Below, one piece after another: positions 1-9,265 of a DNA stretch of 64,000 nucleotides. The notes below the pieces were generated by a model. It was given only the letters and a program-made list of their open reading frames with translations, searched no databases and was not told where the DNA came from. The stretch spans positions 930,001 through 994,000 of the forward strand of contig NZ_CANMXB010000001.1 of the NCBI RefSeq assembly GCF_947501785.1, read 5' to 3'. The DNA comes from an uncultured Litoreibacter sp. Lineage in GTDB: Bacteria; Pseudomonadota; Alphaproteobacteria; Rhodobacterales; Rhodobacteraceae. Positions within the stretch are counted from its first letter, which is position 1. Each line of letters starts with the position of its first letter. A program made the translations under genes and the position numbers.

Positions 1-3000
1 GAGTTCAAATATCTCGTTCCGCTGCGCGTTGCCGATGCCTTTCAGCGAGTAGTCACCCGGCTGGAAGCTCTCGGTCCACGCACCGTTCGACAGCACAACC
101 TCGTGGTTGTCGAACATGAAGTGGATGTAGGTCGTGCCCATCGAGTTGATCGACTGCACACCCTCTGTCGGGTTCACCAGGTGCTTGGCCGAAACCAGAA
201 CCTCGTTCTCCTCGAAGTAGAGCGACACGCGGTCGTTGTTGACCAGCATCCGGTGGTTCGGGCTGACCAGCATATCACGCTCTGGCAGGCCGTTCCCAAG
301 GGAGCCCTTCTGGATCAGGACAGGCTGCAGGTGCGGGTTGTTTTGCAACTCGCGGCCGTCCATGCGCTTGGCGCCGATCCAGCGGATTTCCTGAATGCCG
401 TTGTCACGGGTGATGATCTTGTCACCGACCTGAAGGTCTTCGACCAACATCTCACCACGTGGTGTGGCAATCGAGGTACCCGGTGTGAAGCACGGCACGA
501 TATTCTCGATTTCCGAGAATTCCAGCGTGCCGATCACCGCACCGCCAACACCGTCGAGGAATTCGATGGTACCGGAGGTCGAGTCGCCATCAGCATCAAC
601 CGTCTCACCTACGATCCGCAGCGGGCCAGACCCGGTCAGGTCCAACGTGTCGAAATCGTTGCCGCCGGTACCGCCGTCGATCACATCGCCAATACCCTCA
701 CCAGCGCCAACCAGGAACGTATCCGCGTCGTCGCCGCCAGAGATGTCGTCAGCGCCTTCGCCACCAACCAGGGTATCGTCGCCGGTACCACCGGTGATGG
801 TGTCATCGTCGATACCGCCGTCGATGAAGTCGTCGCCAGCGTCGCCATTCAGCACATCGTCGTCATCGGCACCAAAGATAGTGTCGTTGCCGTCGCCGCC
901 ATTGACCACATCCATACCGTTGTTCGGCACGAGATCGATCGCGTCTGGGATGTCCAGATTGTCAGGCAGGCCCAGATCGGGGTCGATACCGGCATAGATG
1001 GTGTCATCACCAGCACCACCATCGATGATGTCGGAGCCTTCGCCACCAACGATCCGGTCGTCACCTTCGCCACCGTCGATCGTGTCGGCGTCAATGCCGC
1101 CATCGATGGTGTCGTTACCGGTGCCACCAAAGATGGTATCCGCGTCGTCGCCGGTGGTGATGGTGTCATCGCCTGCGCCGCCGTCTACGAAGTCGATGTC
1201 ATCGTTAGGGTCGGTGTCCGCAGGGAACAGGCCTGGATAACCAAGATCAGGCCTTGGGCTGCCGCCGGACGTGTCGATGACGTCGTCGCCGTCGTTGCCT
1301 TGCACCGTGTCGGAACCGTCACCGCCGATGATGATATCCGACGCGTTGCCGCCGCGGATGTCGTCGTCACCTTCGCCACCGTCCAGCAAGTCAGGACCAG
1401 GCCCGCCAAGCAGCAGATCGTCGCCTTCTTCGCCGTACAGCTCGTCGCCGCCTTGACCAGCGTCCAGCGTATCGTTGCCTTCGCCGCCCGACAGAATGTC
1501 AGCGCCTTCGCCGCCCGACAGGTAGTCGTCGCCGGCACCACCATTCAGGGTGTCGTCGCCATCTTCGCCGTAGACCTCATCATCGCCCTCGCCGGCATTG
1601 ACGATGTCATTACCGTTACCGGCAAACACGATGTCGTCCTGTGGCGCTTCGCCCGGCAGGATTGCGTCGCCGCCGTCAATCACATCACCTTCCGGGTCGT
1701 CCAGATAGGTCACGGCCTGGATGACGTCGTCACCATCGGTGCCTTCGACGATACCGTCGCGGACCAAGACCATTACAGTCGCTGTATCAAAACCGCCATT
1801 GCCGTCAGTGATGGTGTACTCAAACGTGATTTCACCATCGACAGTTCCGTCTGGCGTGAAGGTCAGCGTACCGTCACCATTGTCGGTGACCGTTCCGCCC
1901 GCAGCGGGCTGGGTGAATGAGTCCACCGTCAAGGTATCGCCATCCGGATCGGTATCGTTGCCCACAACGTTGATGATAACCGGCGCAACAATCGTACCGT
2001 TCGCAGTGTCATCAACGGCGTCTGGGCCGTCGTTGACGCTGTTCACGGTGATGTTGACAGTGCCTGTATCCGTGCCGCCATTGCCGTCAGAGACGGTGTA
2101 GGTGAAGCTGTCCGGCCCATTGTAGCCAGGGTCTGGCTCATAGGTGTACGTGCCGTCGCCATTGTCGATCAGCGTGCCGTTGGTTGGCTGCGTGTCGATG
2201 CTTTGCACCGTCAGCGTGTCGCCATCTGCATCAGTGTCATTGGCGATCGGGTCGATGATGACGCTGTCATCCTCATCTACCGTCACATCATCATCCACGG
2301 CAACCGGGTCGTCGTTGACCGGCGTCACGGTGATAACGTGGTCAGCCGTGTCGGTCCCGCCGTTGCCGTCGGAGATCTCGTAGCTGATGGTCGCGTCACC
2401 ATTGAAGTTCTCGGCTGGGGTGAAGGTGACAGTGCCGTCGCCATTGTTCACCAGCGTGCCTTGATCCGCAGGAACGGTGGCCGAAATCACAGACAGCGCG
2501 TCGCCATCGGCATCCGTGTCGTTTGCGACAAGATCAACCGTGATCGGCGTATCCTCATCGGTGGTGTCGCTGCCATCATTCGCAACAGGGCCATCGTTTA
2601 TCGCGCCGACCGAGACAACCGCCTCGCCCTCGTCTTCGCCGCCTTGGCCGTCAACCACTGTGTAGGTGATGGTCGCCGGGCCATTGAAGTTTGGCGCAGG
2701 GGTGAAGGTCACAGTGCCGTCGCCATTGTCCACCACGGTGCCTTGGTCCGCAGGAACGGACACAGAGCCGACGCTAAGCGGGTCGCCATCCACGTCGGTG
2801 TCGTTGCTGATCAGGTCGATGGTGATCGCTTGATCCTCATCAGTTGTCTCAACATCGTCCACGGCGACCGGGTCGTCGTTCACAGGGGTCACGGTAACAG
2901 CAACTTCTGCTGTATCAGTGCCGCCGTTCCCGTCGGTGATCGAGTAAGTGATCGTCGCTTCGCCGTTGAAGTTTTCGGCAGGTGTAAACACCAGCTGATT

Positions 3001-5943
3001 GCCGACAACCTCGACGCTGCCTTGTTCACTGGGCACAGAGGCACCTGTGATCGTCAGGGCATCGCCTTCCATGTCGGTGTCGTTGGCTAGCGCGTCAATG
3101 GTAATCGGCGTGTCTTCGTCAGTCGTAACCGCGTCATCAACAGCATCCGGCCCATCATTGACGCCCTCGATGAAGACGTTGACCACTGCGCCGCCCACGT
3201 CCTCGCCACCGTTGCCGTCAACAACCGTATATTCGATTGTTGCAGGACCGGTGTAGTTTGGTGCGGGGGTGAAGGTTACTGTGCCGTCACCATTGTCCAC
3301 CACGGTGCCTTGGTCCGCAGGAACGGACACAGTTCCGATGGTCAGGTCATCGCCATCAACGTCGAAGTCGTTGTCGATCAGATCGATAACAACAGCAGTG
3401 TCTTCTTGGGTGGACGCAATGTCATCAACGGCCACAGGCGCGTCGTTGACAGGTGTCACATTGACCTCGTGGATCGCCGTGTCAGTGCCGCCGTTGCCGT
3501 CCTCGATAGAGTAGCTGATCGTCGCCAGACCGTTGAAGTTCTCAGCAGGTGTGAAGACAACTTGGTTGCCAACGATTTCAACAGTGCCCTGCTCTGCCGG
3601 AACGGTTGCCCCGGTCACAGTCAGTGCATCACCATCAATGTCAGTGTCATTGGCCAGCACGTCGAGGGTGATTGGCGTGTCTTCGTCTGTCGTATCGACG
3701 TCATTCACCGCGTCAGGCGCATCGTTCACCGGTGTCACAGTCACATTGACCGTTGCCATCGAGATGTTGCCGGCCTCGTCTTCGATCTCGTAATCGATCG
3801 TCGTATCGCCGTTGAAGTTTTCGTTTGGCGTGAAGGTGATCGTACCGTCAGCGTTGATGGTGACATCGCCGTCCGGAGATGTCGCTTCGATCACGGTCAG
3901 GTCGTCGCCCTCTGGGTCCGTGTCGTTGCCCAGAACGTCGATGGTGACGCTGTCATCCTCGTCAACAGTTGCCGTGTCGTCATTGGCCGTTGGGCCTTGG
4001 TTGACGCGGTCACCGATGATCTGTTCGATTTCCGTGAATTCCAGCGAGCCGGTGACGTTGCCGCCGCCATCCAGGAATTCAACCGTACCGGAGGTGGAAT
4101 CGCCATCTGCATCCACAGTCTCGTTCACTACACGGAATACACCTTCGCCGGTCAGATCCAGAACGTCGAAGTCATCGCCGCCTGTGCCGCCGTCAACAGT
4201 GTCGCCATCGTTGCCGCCGATGATCGTGTCACGACCATCACCACCAGAGATGGCGTCAGCACCGGCGCCGCCGGTCAGCGTGTCATTGCCGGCTTCCCCG
4301 AAGAGCATGTCGTCGCCGTCTTCACCGTTCAGCGTGTCATCGCCACCCTGACCGTGAACCCAGTCATTGCCATCACCTGCATTTACAGTGTCGGAACCCG
4401 ACCCCATCCAGATTTCGTCGTTGCCCGCGCCGCCTTCGGCAGTGTCGTTGCCCGAACCGCCGATGATCACGTCGTTGCCGTCGCCGCCGTCAAGTGTGTC
4501 GTCGCCAGCTTGGCCTTCCAAACGGTCATCGCCGCCCTCGCCAAAGATGGTGTCGTTGCCGTCACCGCCGCGCAGCGTGTCATTGCCATCTTCGCCGTTA
4601 TCAACAACCGCGACATCAAAGAAGACGTCCGTGATGTTGATGCCGGAGTTGTTGCCGCCGTTCTGCGAGTGATCGATTTCGATCCGGCTTACCGGGCCCG
4701 GAATGGTGACAAGCAGCGAGTACTGGTTTGCCGTATCATTTGCGTAGCCGCCATTGCTGTCTGCCGTGTCGGCACCAGCCACACCGTCCGTGTCGGACAA
4801 TGTCAGATCGTCGCCTGCGCGCAGATTGACGGTGATCGGGTTGCCATGTTCGTCAAATGCGCGAACCGTGACGATCCCGTCGCCATCGATGTCGTTGATG
4901 CGGAACGAGACTGTCTCAACCGATTCAGAGAAGTCCAACGCATATTCGATGTCGTTGCCTTGACCATTTGTGGTCGAGGAGAGCGAGCTGTCGTCATCAA
5001 TGGCTTCGTCACCGGAGTTGATCCCAGTGATCAGCTGATCATTTGACGCAAATTCGGTCTCTGCCGAGCCCTCTTCGCGCTCAACCGAAAACGTAACGTC
5101 TACGGAACCGGTGTTTTGCGTGAAGCCACCAGTGTCGTGCTGGTTTTGAATCCAGTTCAGGCTCTCACGTACAGTGACGCCCTCGCCCGGGCCGCTATAG
5201 TTGCTGTCGCCATAGATGATGTCATCACCGGCGCCGCCGTTCACGGTGTCATTGCCAGAGCCTGCAAAGACCTGATCGTCGGCTTCACCCGCGTTGATAG
5301 TGTCATCGCCACCAAATGCGTCGACAATATCCTCGTCGCCTGACCCGATGCCCGGCACCGCGTCATTGGCATCGATCATGTCGCCGTCTGGATCGCCGGT
5401 GTAAGCTACGTCAATGGTTTCCCCATCATTCGTGCCTTCCACGATACCGTCCACAACGTCGTCTGGTGTGCAGTAGCAAATGCCATCAATCGCACCGGAC
5501 CCAGCCAACTCAACTTCCATACGCGCAACGTTGTCGGTGTTGATGTGGACCGTGCCCTGGCCGTTGTTTCCGGTGATAGGAAGGTTGACCGTGTTGATCA
5601 GGTTACCGTCCTCGTCATACAGACGCACCACACCGCCATGCTCTTCGATGTCCAGCACACGGAAGTTCAGAACCTCGGTCGGCTCGTCAAAGTCAAATAC
5701 GAAGGTGCCGCCGCCAGCGTTATCATCCGGGTCGTGGCTGTCATTATCCTCGGAAATGATCAGCACGTTGCCCATGTTATTGGTCGCAAGGTCGTAATCG
5801 TGGCCGGTTGGGTGGTCAGTGTCGAACACCATCGGTTTATGATCATCGTCCAGCGTGGAGATCGTGACCCCGTCGCTCTGGTACTGGTTACCAACAATAT
5901 CGCCTTTGTGAAGGTCTTCAAACGTGAGCAGTACGTTAGGCAT
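1..5943 (-). CDS. Giant RTX / cadherin-like repeat protein with C-terminal Hint domain (3' end outside window)
   Basis: The frame is open for 1981 codons from an ATG at 5943 and runs off the left edge, so the C-terminus is missing. Order seen: a unique N-terminal region (about residues 1-200); RTX nonapeptide repeats of the GGxGxDxUx type (about 205-245); a unique domain (about 290-440); more RTX repeats (about 445-580); eight tandem repeats of about 95 residues beginning NDxPxAVDD with TDEDTPIT and ANDTD motifs, cadherin-like (about 645-1385); a long RTX block (about 1390-1770); and from about residue 1818 a Hint_2-type domain starting CFTPGTSIATPRG with VEDLQVGDKI and SPNHRMLV motifs. RTX repeats bind calcium and normally mark type I secretion; Hint domains cleave or splice. 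I infer a secreted or surface adhesin. There is no cleavable signal peptide, as expected for type I secretion, and no secretion genes in the window. The SD (AAGGAG) overlaps the stop of the upstream leader ORF. Confidence 0.9.
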   Translation of the reverse strand, partial: MPNVLLTFEDLHKGDIVGNQYQSDGVTISTLDDDHKPMVFDTDHPTGHDYDLATNNMGNVLIISEDNDSHDPDDNAGGGTFVFDFDEPTEVLNFRVLDIEEHGGVVRLYDEDGNLINTVNLPITGNNGQGTVHINTDNVARMEVELAGSGAIDGICYCTPDDVVDGIVEGTNDGETIDVAYTGDPDGDMIDANDAVPGIGSGDEDIVDAFGGDDTINAGEADDQVFAGSGNDTVNGGAGDDIIYGDSNYSGPGEGVTVRESLNWIQNQHDTGGFTQNTGSVDVTFSVEREEGSAETEFASNDQLITGINSGDEAIDDDSSLSSTTNGQGNDIEYALDFSESVETVSFRINDIDGDGIVTVRAFDEHGNPITVNLRAGDDLTLSDTDGVAGADTADSNGGYANDTANQYSLLVTIPGPVSRIEIDHSQNGGNNSGINITDVFFDVAVVDNGEDGNDTLRGGDGNDTIFGEGGDDRLEGQAGDDTLDGGDGNDVIIGGSGNDTAEGGAGNDEIWMGSGSDTVNAGDGNDWVHGQGGDDTLNGEDGDDMLFGEAGNDTLTGGAGADAISGGDGRDTIIGGNDGDTVDGGTGGDDFDVLDLTGEGVFRVVNETVDADGDSTSGTVEFLDGGGNVTGSLEFTEIEQIIGDRVNQGPTANDDTATVDEDDSVTIDVLGNDTDPEGDDLTVIEATSPDGDVTINADGTITFTPNENFNGDTTIDYEIEDEAGNISMATVNVTVTPVNDAPDAVNDVDTTDEDTPITLDVLANDTDIDGDALTVTGATVPAEQGTVEIVGNQVVFTPAENFNGLATISYSIEDGNGGTDTAIHEVNVTPVNDAPVAVDDIASTQEDTAVVIDLIDNDFDVDGDDLTIGTVSVPADQGTVVDNGDGTVTFTPAPNYTGPATIEYTVVDGNGGEDVGGAVVNVFIEGVNDGPDAVDDAVTTDEDTPITIDALANDTDMEGDALTITGASVPSEQGSVEVVGNQLVFTPAENFNGEATITYSITDGNGGTDTAEVAVTVTPVNDDPVAVDDVETTDEDQAITIDLISNDTDVDGDPLSVGSVSVPADQGTVVDNGDGTVTFTPAPNFNGPATITYTVVDGQGGEDEGEAVVSVGAINDGPVANDGSDTTDEDTPITVDLVANDTDADGDALSVISATVPADQGTLVNNGDGTVTFTPAENFNGDATISYEISDGNGGTDTADHVITVTPVNDDPVAVDDDVTVDEDDSVIIDPIANDTDADGDTLTVQSIDTQPTNGTLIDNGDGTYTYEPDPGYNGPDSFTYTVSDGNGGTDTGTVNITVNSVNDGPDAVDDTANGTIVAPVIINVVGNDTDPDGDTLTVDSFTQPAAGGTVTDNGDGTLTFTPDGTVDGEITFEYTITDGNGGFDTATVMVLVRDGIVEGTDGDDVIQAVTYLDDPEGDVIDGGDAILPGEAPQDDIVFAGNGNDIVNAGEGDDEVYGEDGDDTLNGGAGDDYLSGGEGADILSGGEGNDTLDAGQGGDELYGEEGDDLLLGGPGPDLLDGGEGDDDIRGGNASDIIIGGDGSDTVQGNDGDDVIDTSGGSPRPDLGYPGLFPADTDPNDDIDFVDGGAGDDTITTGDDADTIFGGTGNDTIDGGIDADTIDGGEGDDRIVGGEGSDIIDGGAGDDTIYAGIDPDLGLPDNLDIPDAIDLVPNNGMDVVNGGDGNDTIFGADDDDVLNGDAGDDFIDGGIDDDTITGGTGDDTLVGGEGADDISGGDDADTFLVGAGEGIGDVIDGGTGGNDFDTLDLTGSGPLRIVGETVDADGDSTSGTIEFLDGVGGAVIGTLEFSEIENIVPCFTPGTSIATPRGEMLVEDLQVGDKIITRDNGIQEIRWIGAKRMDGRELQNNPHLQPVLIQKGSLGNGLPERDMLVSPNHRMLVNNDRVSLYFEENEVLVSAKHLVNPTEGVQSINSMGTTYIHFMFDNHEVVLSNGAWTESFQPGDYSLKGIGNAQRNEIFEL

Positions 5944-5953
5944 GGTCTTCTCC

Positions 5954-6103
5954 TTACAAATTCTCTGCACCAGGTCGTTGCGCACCCGACCCAGAGAATT
6001 TTTTACTATTACAAATGTACGCGTTCACGGCTGAGGTCTGCCGAAACACCAAAAGGCTGCCCAAGGCAGCCATAACCAGCGTCGCGGTCGCATAAAAAGC
6101 CAT
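5954..6103 (-). CDS. 49-residue leader ORF / small membrane peptide upstream of the giant RTX gene
   Basis: An ATG at 6103 is preceded by a good Shine-Dalgarno (GAGGGG, spacing 7). It opens a 49-codon frame beginning MAFYATATLVMAALGSLLVF, a single hydrophobic segment at residues 3-20, followed by a polar tail with one Cys. The TAA at 5954-5956 sits in the Shine-Dalgarno of the giant RTX gene 10 bp downstream, so translation is probably coupled. Codons 11-18 contain a 7-bp hairpin followed by four U residues, which could act as an attenuator. I do not recognise the family. It may be a real small membrane protein or only a regulatory leader. Confidence 0.5.
   Translation of the reverse strand: MAFYATATLVMAALGSLLVFRQTSAVNAYICNSKKFSGSGAQRPGAENL
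6051..6071 (-). terminator. Terminator-like hairpin inside the leader ORF (possible attenuator)
   Basis: On the minus strand GGCTGCC-TTG-GGCAGCC (6071-6055) forms a perfect 7-bp, 3-nt-loop hairpin followed directly by TTTT (6054-6051). It lies within codons 11-18 of the 49-codon ORF and upstream of the giant gene, where ribosomes reading the leader would disrupt it. The U-run is short, so termination would be partial. Confidence 0.4.
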
Positions 6104-6978
6104 GTGTTTTCCCCTCAAGGCAAATCAGACGTCTCAAACCCGTGATGAGTGAAAACAGCAGCCAGTCGATGCGGTCGCACAAAACGTTGCGGTCGCCATA
6201 TACAGGAGTCCCGGGTGTGGCCCGGAAGACTTGGTCGCTCGGTCGTGTAGTGGCTTGGAACACCCAAACGCGCACACGGTCAGTCGCACAAATCAATTCC
6301 CGCATCCGGCAGAGATGCGTCATTTCATGCGGCCGCCCCCGTGGCCTATGTCTTCACCCCCCAGATGGGTGTGAGCCAGATTTAGCCGGTGGTTTGAGTC
6401 AAAAAAAGCGAAAAATGGCCAAAACTCGTCCATATCCGGTCACATTCTCGAAGGTTCGGCAGCAAATTGAGGCGAAAAATCACGATACCCATCGGATTTT
6501 TTCGTCCGAAACCTTGCCCGGCTGGTTGGAATAGACTGGTAATTCAGCTGACACAATTGAACTTAAGCTCTTGAATTAATTAATCTATTTCAGCGCGCTC
6601 GAGTAGCCAAAAGGAATGATTTTGCAGCAACTCCACCGAAATGGTGCAAAGGTCCAAATTGCGGCATGTCTCTTGCCGCGCGAATTAACCATGCTCGAAA
6701 TGACGTCGGGGCACTTTGCACCGAATGTGTACAATCGCACAGGTAGACGCTGATTGTTCCACAAATGTGCCAACCGGCCTCCGAATCGTGTACGCCGACC
6801 CGCCACCTTCCCCTGGGGAACTGTGACACCTTCATCCCCTATTGACCCAGAAATCAGAAACAACTGACTGATTCTTGTCGGATTGTATTAAAATTCGAAG
6901 TGATGACATGCGAGCGCCTCAATTTGCTCACAATCATCGGAGCGGCGGTCGCAGTGACAGGTTGGTATCGGAGAGTTT
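6104..6978. other. 875-bp intergenic region upstream of the leader/RTX gene
   Basis: I see no convincing gene here. The open frames have poor codon usage, no recognisable domain and no good ribosome site. The stretch around 6540-6600 is AT-rich (TTGAATTAATTAATC) and could hold the promoter of the leader/RTX unit. The octamer CGGTCGCA or close variants recur near 6085, 6172 and 6190, but I assign them no function. Confidence 0.4.
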
Positions 6979-7062
6979 TGGTACCCGAGGCCGGACTTGA
7001 ACCGGCACGCCTCGCGGCAATGGATTTTGAATCCATCGTGTCTACCATTCCACCACTCGGGC
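6979..7062 (-). tRNA. tRNA-Leu (anticodon CAA)
   Basis: Read on the minus strand, the sequence starts GCCCGAGTGGTGGAATGG and ends with CTCGGGT-A-CCA, giving a 7-bp acceptor stem (one G-U pair) with an encoded CCA. The anticodon stem-loop has GATGGA pairing with TCCATT around the loop TTCAAAA, so the anticodon is CAA (reads UUG). The long variable arm (TGCCGCGAGGCGT) is typical of tRNA-Leu, and GGTTCAAGTCC is a canonical T-loop. The length is 84 nt including CCA. Confidence 0.96.
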
Positions 7063-7320
7063 CCCGTTGTCATCATGGCGCGGTAGCCGCCACTCAGGGT
7101 AGCGGCGGTGTAGCCAAGCTGAAAGGCGGCGTCAATTGGTGGCGTCGCTCCTACTCGAGAAAAACAGTCGAAAAATATCTCACTGGCCGGGGTTCGGCGC
7201 CGGCAGATCAGATGTCACACAGAAACTACGATTGGCATAACCTTCTCTGGCCCTGTCCGCGTGCCCCACACGCCCCCCCGCAAACAACCGGGCTTTGATG
7301 TGAGCTGCCCCTATTGTTGG
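7063..7320. other. Intergenic, tRNA-Leu to dctM
   Basis: 258 bp. The tRNA promoter should lie in the part next to 7062. I see no gene and no clear terminator for the TRAP operon that ends at 7321. Confidence 0.3.
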
Positions 7321-8673
7321 CTAAAACATCACCCCGACAAGCCAAAGCGTGATGGACGGGAATGCTACAAGGATAACGACCCGCACCAAGTCCGAAGCCA
7401 CAAATGGCAACACACCGCGATATGTCTGCGAGATAGGAATGTCGCGACCAACCTGATTGATGATGAACAGGTTCATCCCGACTGGCGGAGTGATGAGCCC
7501 AACCTCCACAACGATCAATGTCAGAATGCCGAACCAGATCGCCGTCTGTTCGACCGTCATACCGAAATCCAAAATCTCAATGATCGGAAAGAAGATCGGA
7601 ATAGTCAGCAAGATCATTGACAGGCTGTCCATTACGCAGCCGAAAATCAGATAGCACGCCAGCATGGCTACCAAAATGGTCATCGGTGCATAGCCCTGCA
7701 TCGTCACCCAATCCGCCAATGCCTGCGGTGCTTGAGTGAAGGCTAGAAAGGAATTGAACACCTGGGCGCCGAAGATGATGAAGAAAATCATTGCGGAGGC
7801 CTGCGCCGTCTCCAACACTGAATCCAGAAACCCCTGCCAATTTAGCCCCCCGGTTGCCACGCCGTAGAGCCCGGTCGCAACCGCGCCAACCGCGGCGCCT
7901 TCGGTTGGCGTAAACAGCGCCTGCAACCCCGGCTTGAACCAGTTCCAATCTCCAGCGATGCCGCCCATCACCAGCCCGAAGATTACCACGACTGGCCAGA
8001 TTCGGCCCAATGTCCGGAACCGTTCACCCAGCGGTTTGCGTTCCGCAACAGGACCAGACCCCGGCTTGAGCCGGACATAGATTGCGACGGTAAGCATGTA
8101 ACCCAGCGCTGCCAGGATGCCGGGCACCAGGGCCGCAATGAACATTTTGACAATATTCTGCTCTGTCAGGATGGCGTAGATCACCAAAATGATTGAAGGC
8201 GGGATAAGAATACCCAATGTCCCGCCCGCTGCCAGCACACCGGTGCTCAGCGCGTCCGAATAGCCCCGCTTGCGCATTTCGGGCAAGGCCACCTGCCCCA
8301 TGGTCGACGCCGTTGCCAGTGACGAGCCGCACACTGCACCAAACCCTGCGCAGGCTCCGACCGCGGCCATTGCAACGCCGCCCTTTCGATGCCCCAGCCA
8401 GTCGGACGCTGCATTAAAAAGAGCCGCGCTCATACCCGATTTGGTGGCAAACTGCCCCATCAGCAGAAAGAGCGGCACGATGGTCAGTGAATAGCTGGAG
8501 AACGTGTCATAGGTCAGCGTCTTCATTTGGCTCAGCGTGGCTGACGGCCGCCCAAGCACGATCCAGGTGCCAATGAAACCGGTGGCAAACATTGCCGCGC
8601 CGATCGGGACCCGCAGGAAGATCGCCACCAGCATGACCCCAAATCCGGACAGTGCGAGTTCCAGGCCGCTCAT
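7321..8673 (-). CDS. dctM: TRAP transporter large permease, DctM subunit
   Basis: 450 residues from the ATG at 8673 (MSGLELALSGFGVML), the standard family length. It is the large membrane subunit of a tripartite ATP-independent periplasmic transporter, which couples sodium or proton flux to uptake of the ligand delivered by the binding protein. Many hydrophobic helices are visible, with family motifs such as GxxFGAVCGSSLATASTMG and GGTLGILIPPSIILVIYAI. The start overlaps the dctQ stop by 4 bp (ATGA), so the two are translationally coupled. A longer in-frame start upstream would extend deep into dctQ and was rejected. Last gene of a dctP-monooxygenase-dctQ-dctM unit. Confidence 0.95.
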   Translation of the reverse strand: MSGLELALSGFGVMLVAIFLRVPIGAAMFATGFIGTWIVLGRPSATLSQMKTLTYDTFSSYSLTIVPLFLLMGQFATKSGMSAALFNAASDWLGHRKGGVAMAAVGACAGFGAVCGSSLATASTMGQVALPEMRKRGYSDALSTGVLAAGGTLGILIPPSIILVIYAILTEQNIVKMFIAALVPGILAALGYMLTVAIYVRLKPGSGPVAERKPLGERFRTLGRIWPVVVIFGLVMGGIAGDWNWFKPGLQALFTPTEGAAVGAVATGLYGVATGGLNWQGFLDSVLETAQASAMIFFIIFGAQVFNSFLAFTQAPQALADWVTMQGYAPMTILVAMLACYLIFGCVMDSLSMILLTIPIFFPIIEILDFGMTVEQTAIWFGILTLIVVEVGLITPPVGMNLFIINQVGRDIPISQTYRGVLPFVASDLVRVVILVAFPSITLWLVGVMF

Positions 8674-9254
8674 GGCGTTGCCTCCGCACCGTCCACCAGC
8701 CAATTGAAAGACCGCCAAACGGTGTAGACGCTCACGATGAAGAACAACGTGCCGCCAACCGTGGCCAGCCCGAAGGGAATCCATACCGGCAGTTCCAACT
8801 CGTACGTGGTCTCAGGAAAAAACGGCTTCGCCCCCATTCCCAGTGCAGACCGAAACGCCTCGCCTCCATAGGGAAATTTCTCGCCGAAGCCCAAATACAT
8901 GCGCCACAGAATGAGGCCCGCAATCACCGCGATCACGATATCGCCCATAAACCCGAAGAAGGCCCTTGCGCGGGCCCCTAGGCGGTCAACGGCGATATCT
9001 ACCGTCACATGCCCACGTTTCAATTGGCACCATGGCAAGAATGCGAAAACGGCAATGGCGCAGCCCGCTTCCACCATCTCGAAGTCGCCCCGTATCGGGC
9101 TAAGGCCCAAAGACAACAAAGCCCGTCCGATAATCGACGCGACGGTGACAAGCGCCATGCTGACCAACAACGCTCCACCTGCATAGGCGAGCCAGCGACT
9201 GACATGTTCCAACCCACGCCCGACCCGCGCCTCTGCTGATTTCGCAATTGCCAT
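8670..9254 (-). CDS. dctQ: TRAP transporter small permease, DctQ subunit
   Basis: 194 residues with four predicted membrane segments (about residues 20-45, 58-80, 100-120, 148-172) and the conserved region around AFLPWCQLKRGHVTVDI. It is the small membrane subunit that pairs with DctM in the inner membrane. The start is 11 bp after the stop of the FAD monooxygenase gene, which puts that enzyme firmly in the operon. Confidence 0.92.
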   Translation of the reverse strand: MAIAKSAEARVGRGLEHVSRWLAYAGGALLVSMALVTVASIIGRALLSLGLSPIRGDFEMVEAGCAIAVFAFLPWCQLKRGHVTVDIAVDRLGARARAFFGFMGDIVIAVIAGLILWRMYLGFGEKFPYGGEAFRSALGMGAKPFFPETTYELELPVWIPFGLATVGGTLFFIVSVYTVWRSFNWLVDGAEATP

Positions 9255-9265
9255 GTATGTTGCCC

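Noticed and set aside
103-5046. Long plus-strand open frames (for example 103-1920 and 3310-5046)
   Set aside because: They are antisense to the giant RTX/cadherin gene. Its low-complexity Gly-Asp repeats keep the complementary frames open; the translations show no domain.
6083-6200. Recurring octamer CGGTCGCA
   Set aside because: Few copies, no regular spacing, and a GC-rich word expected by chance in this background.
6142-6863. Open frames in the gap upstream of the RTX leader (6142-6534 plus, 6585-6863 minus)
   Set aside because: No good ribosome site, atypical composition and no recognisable domain.
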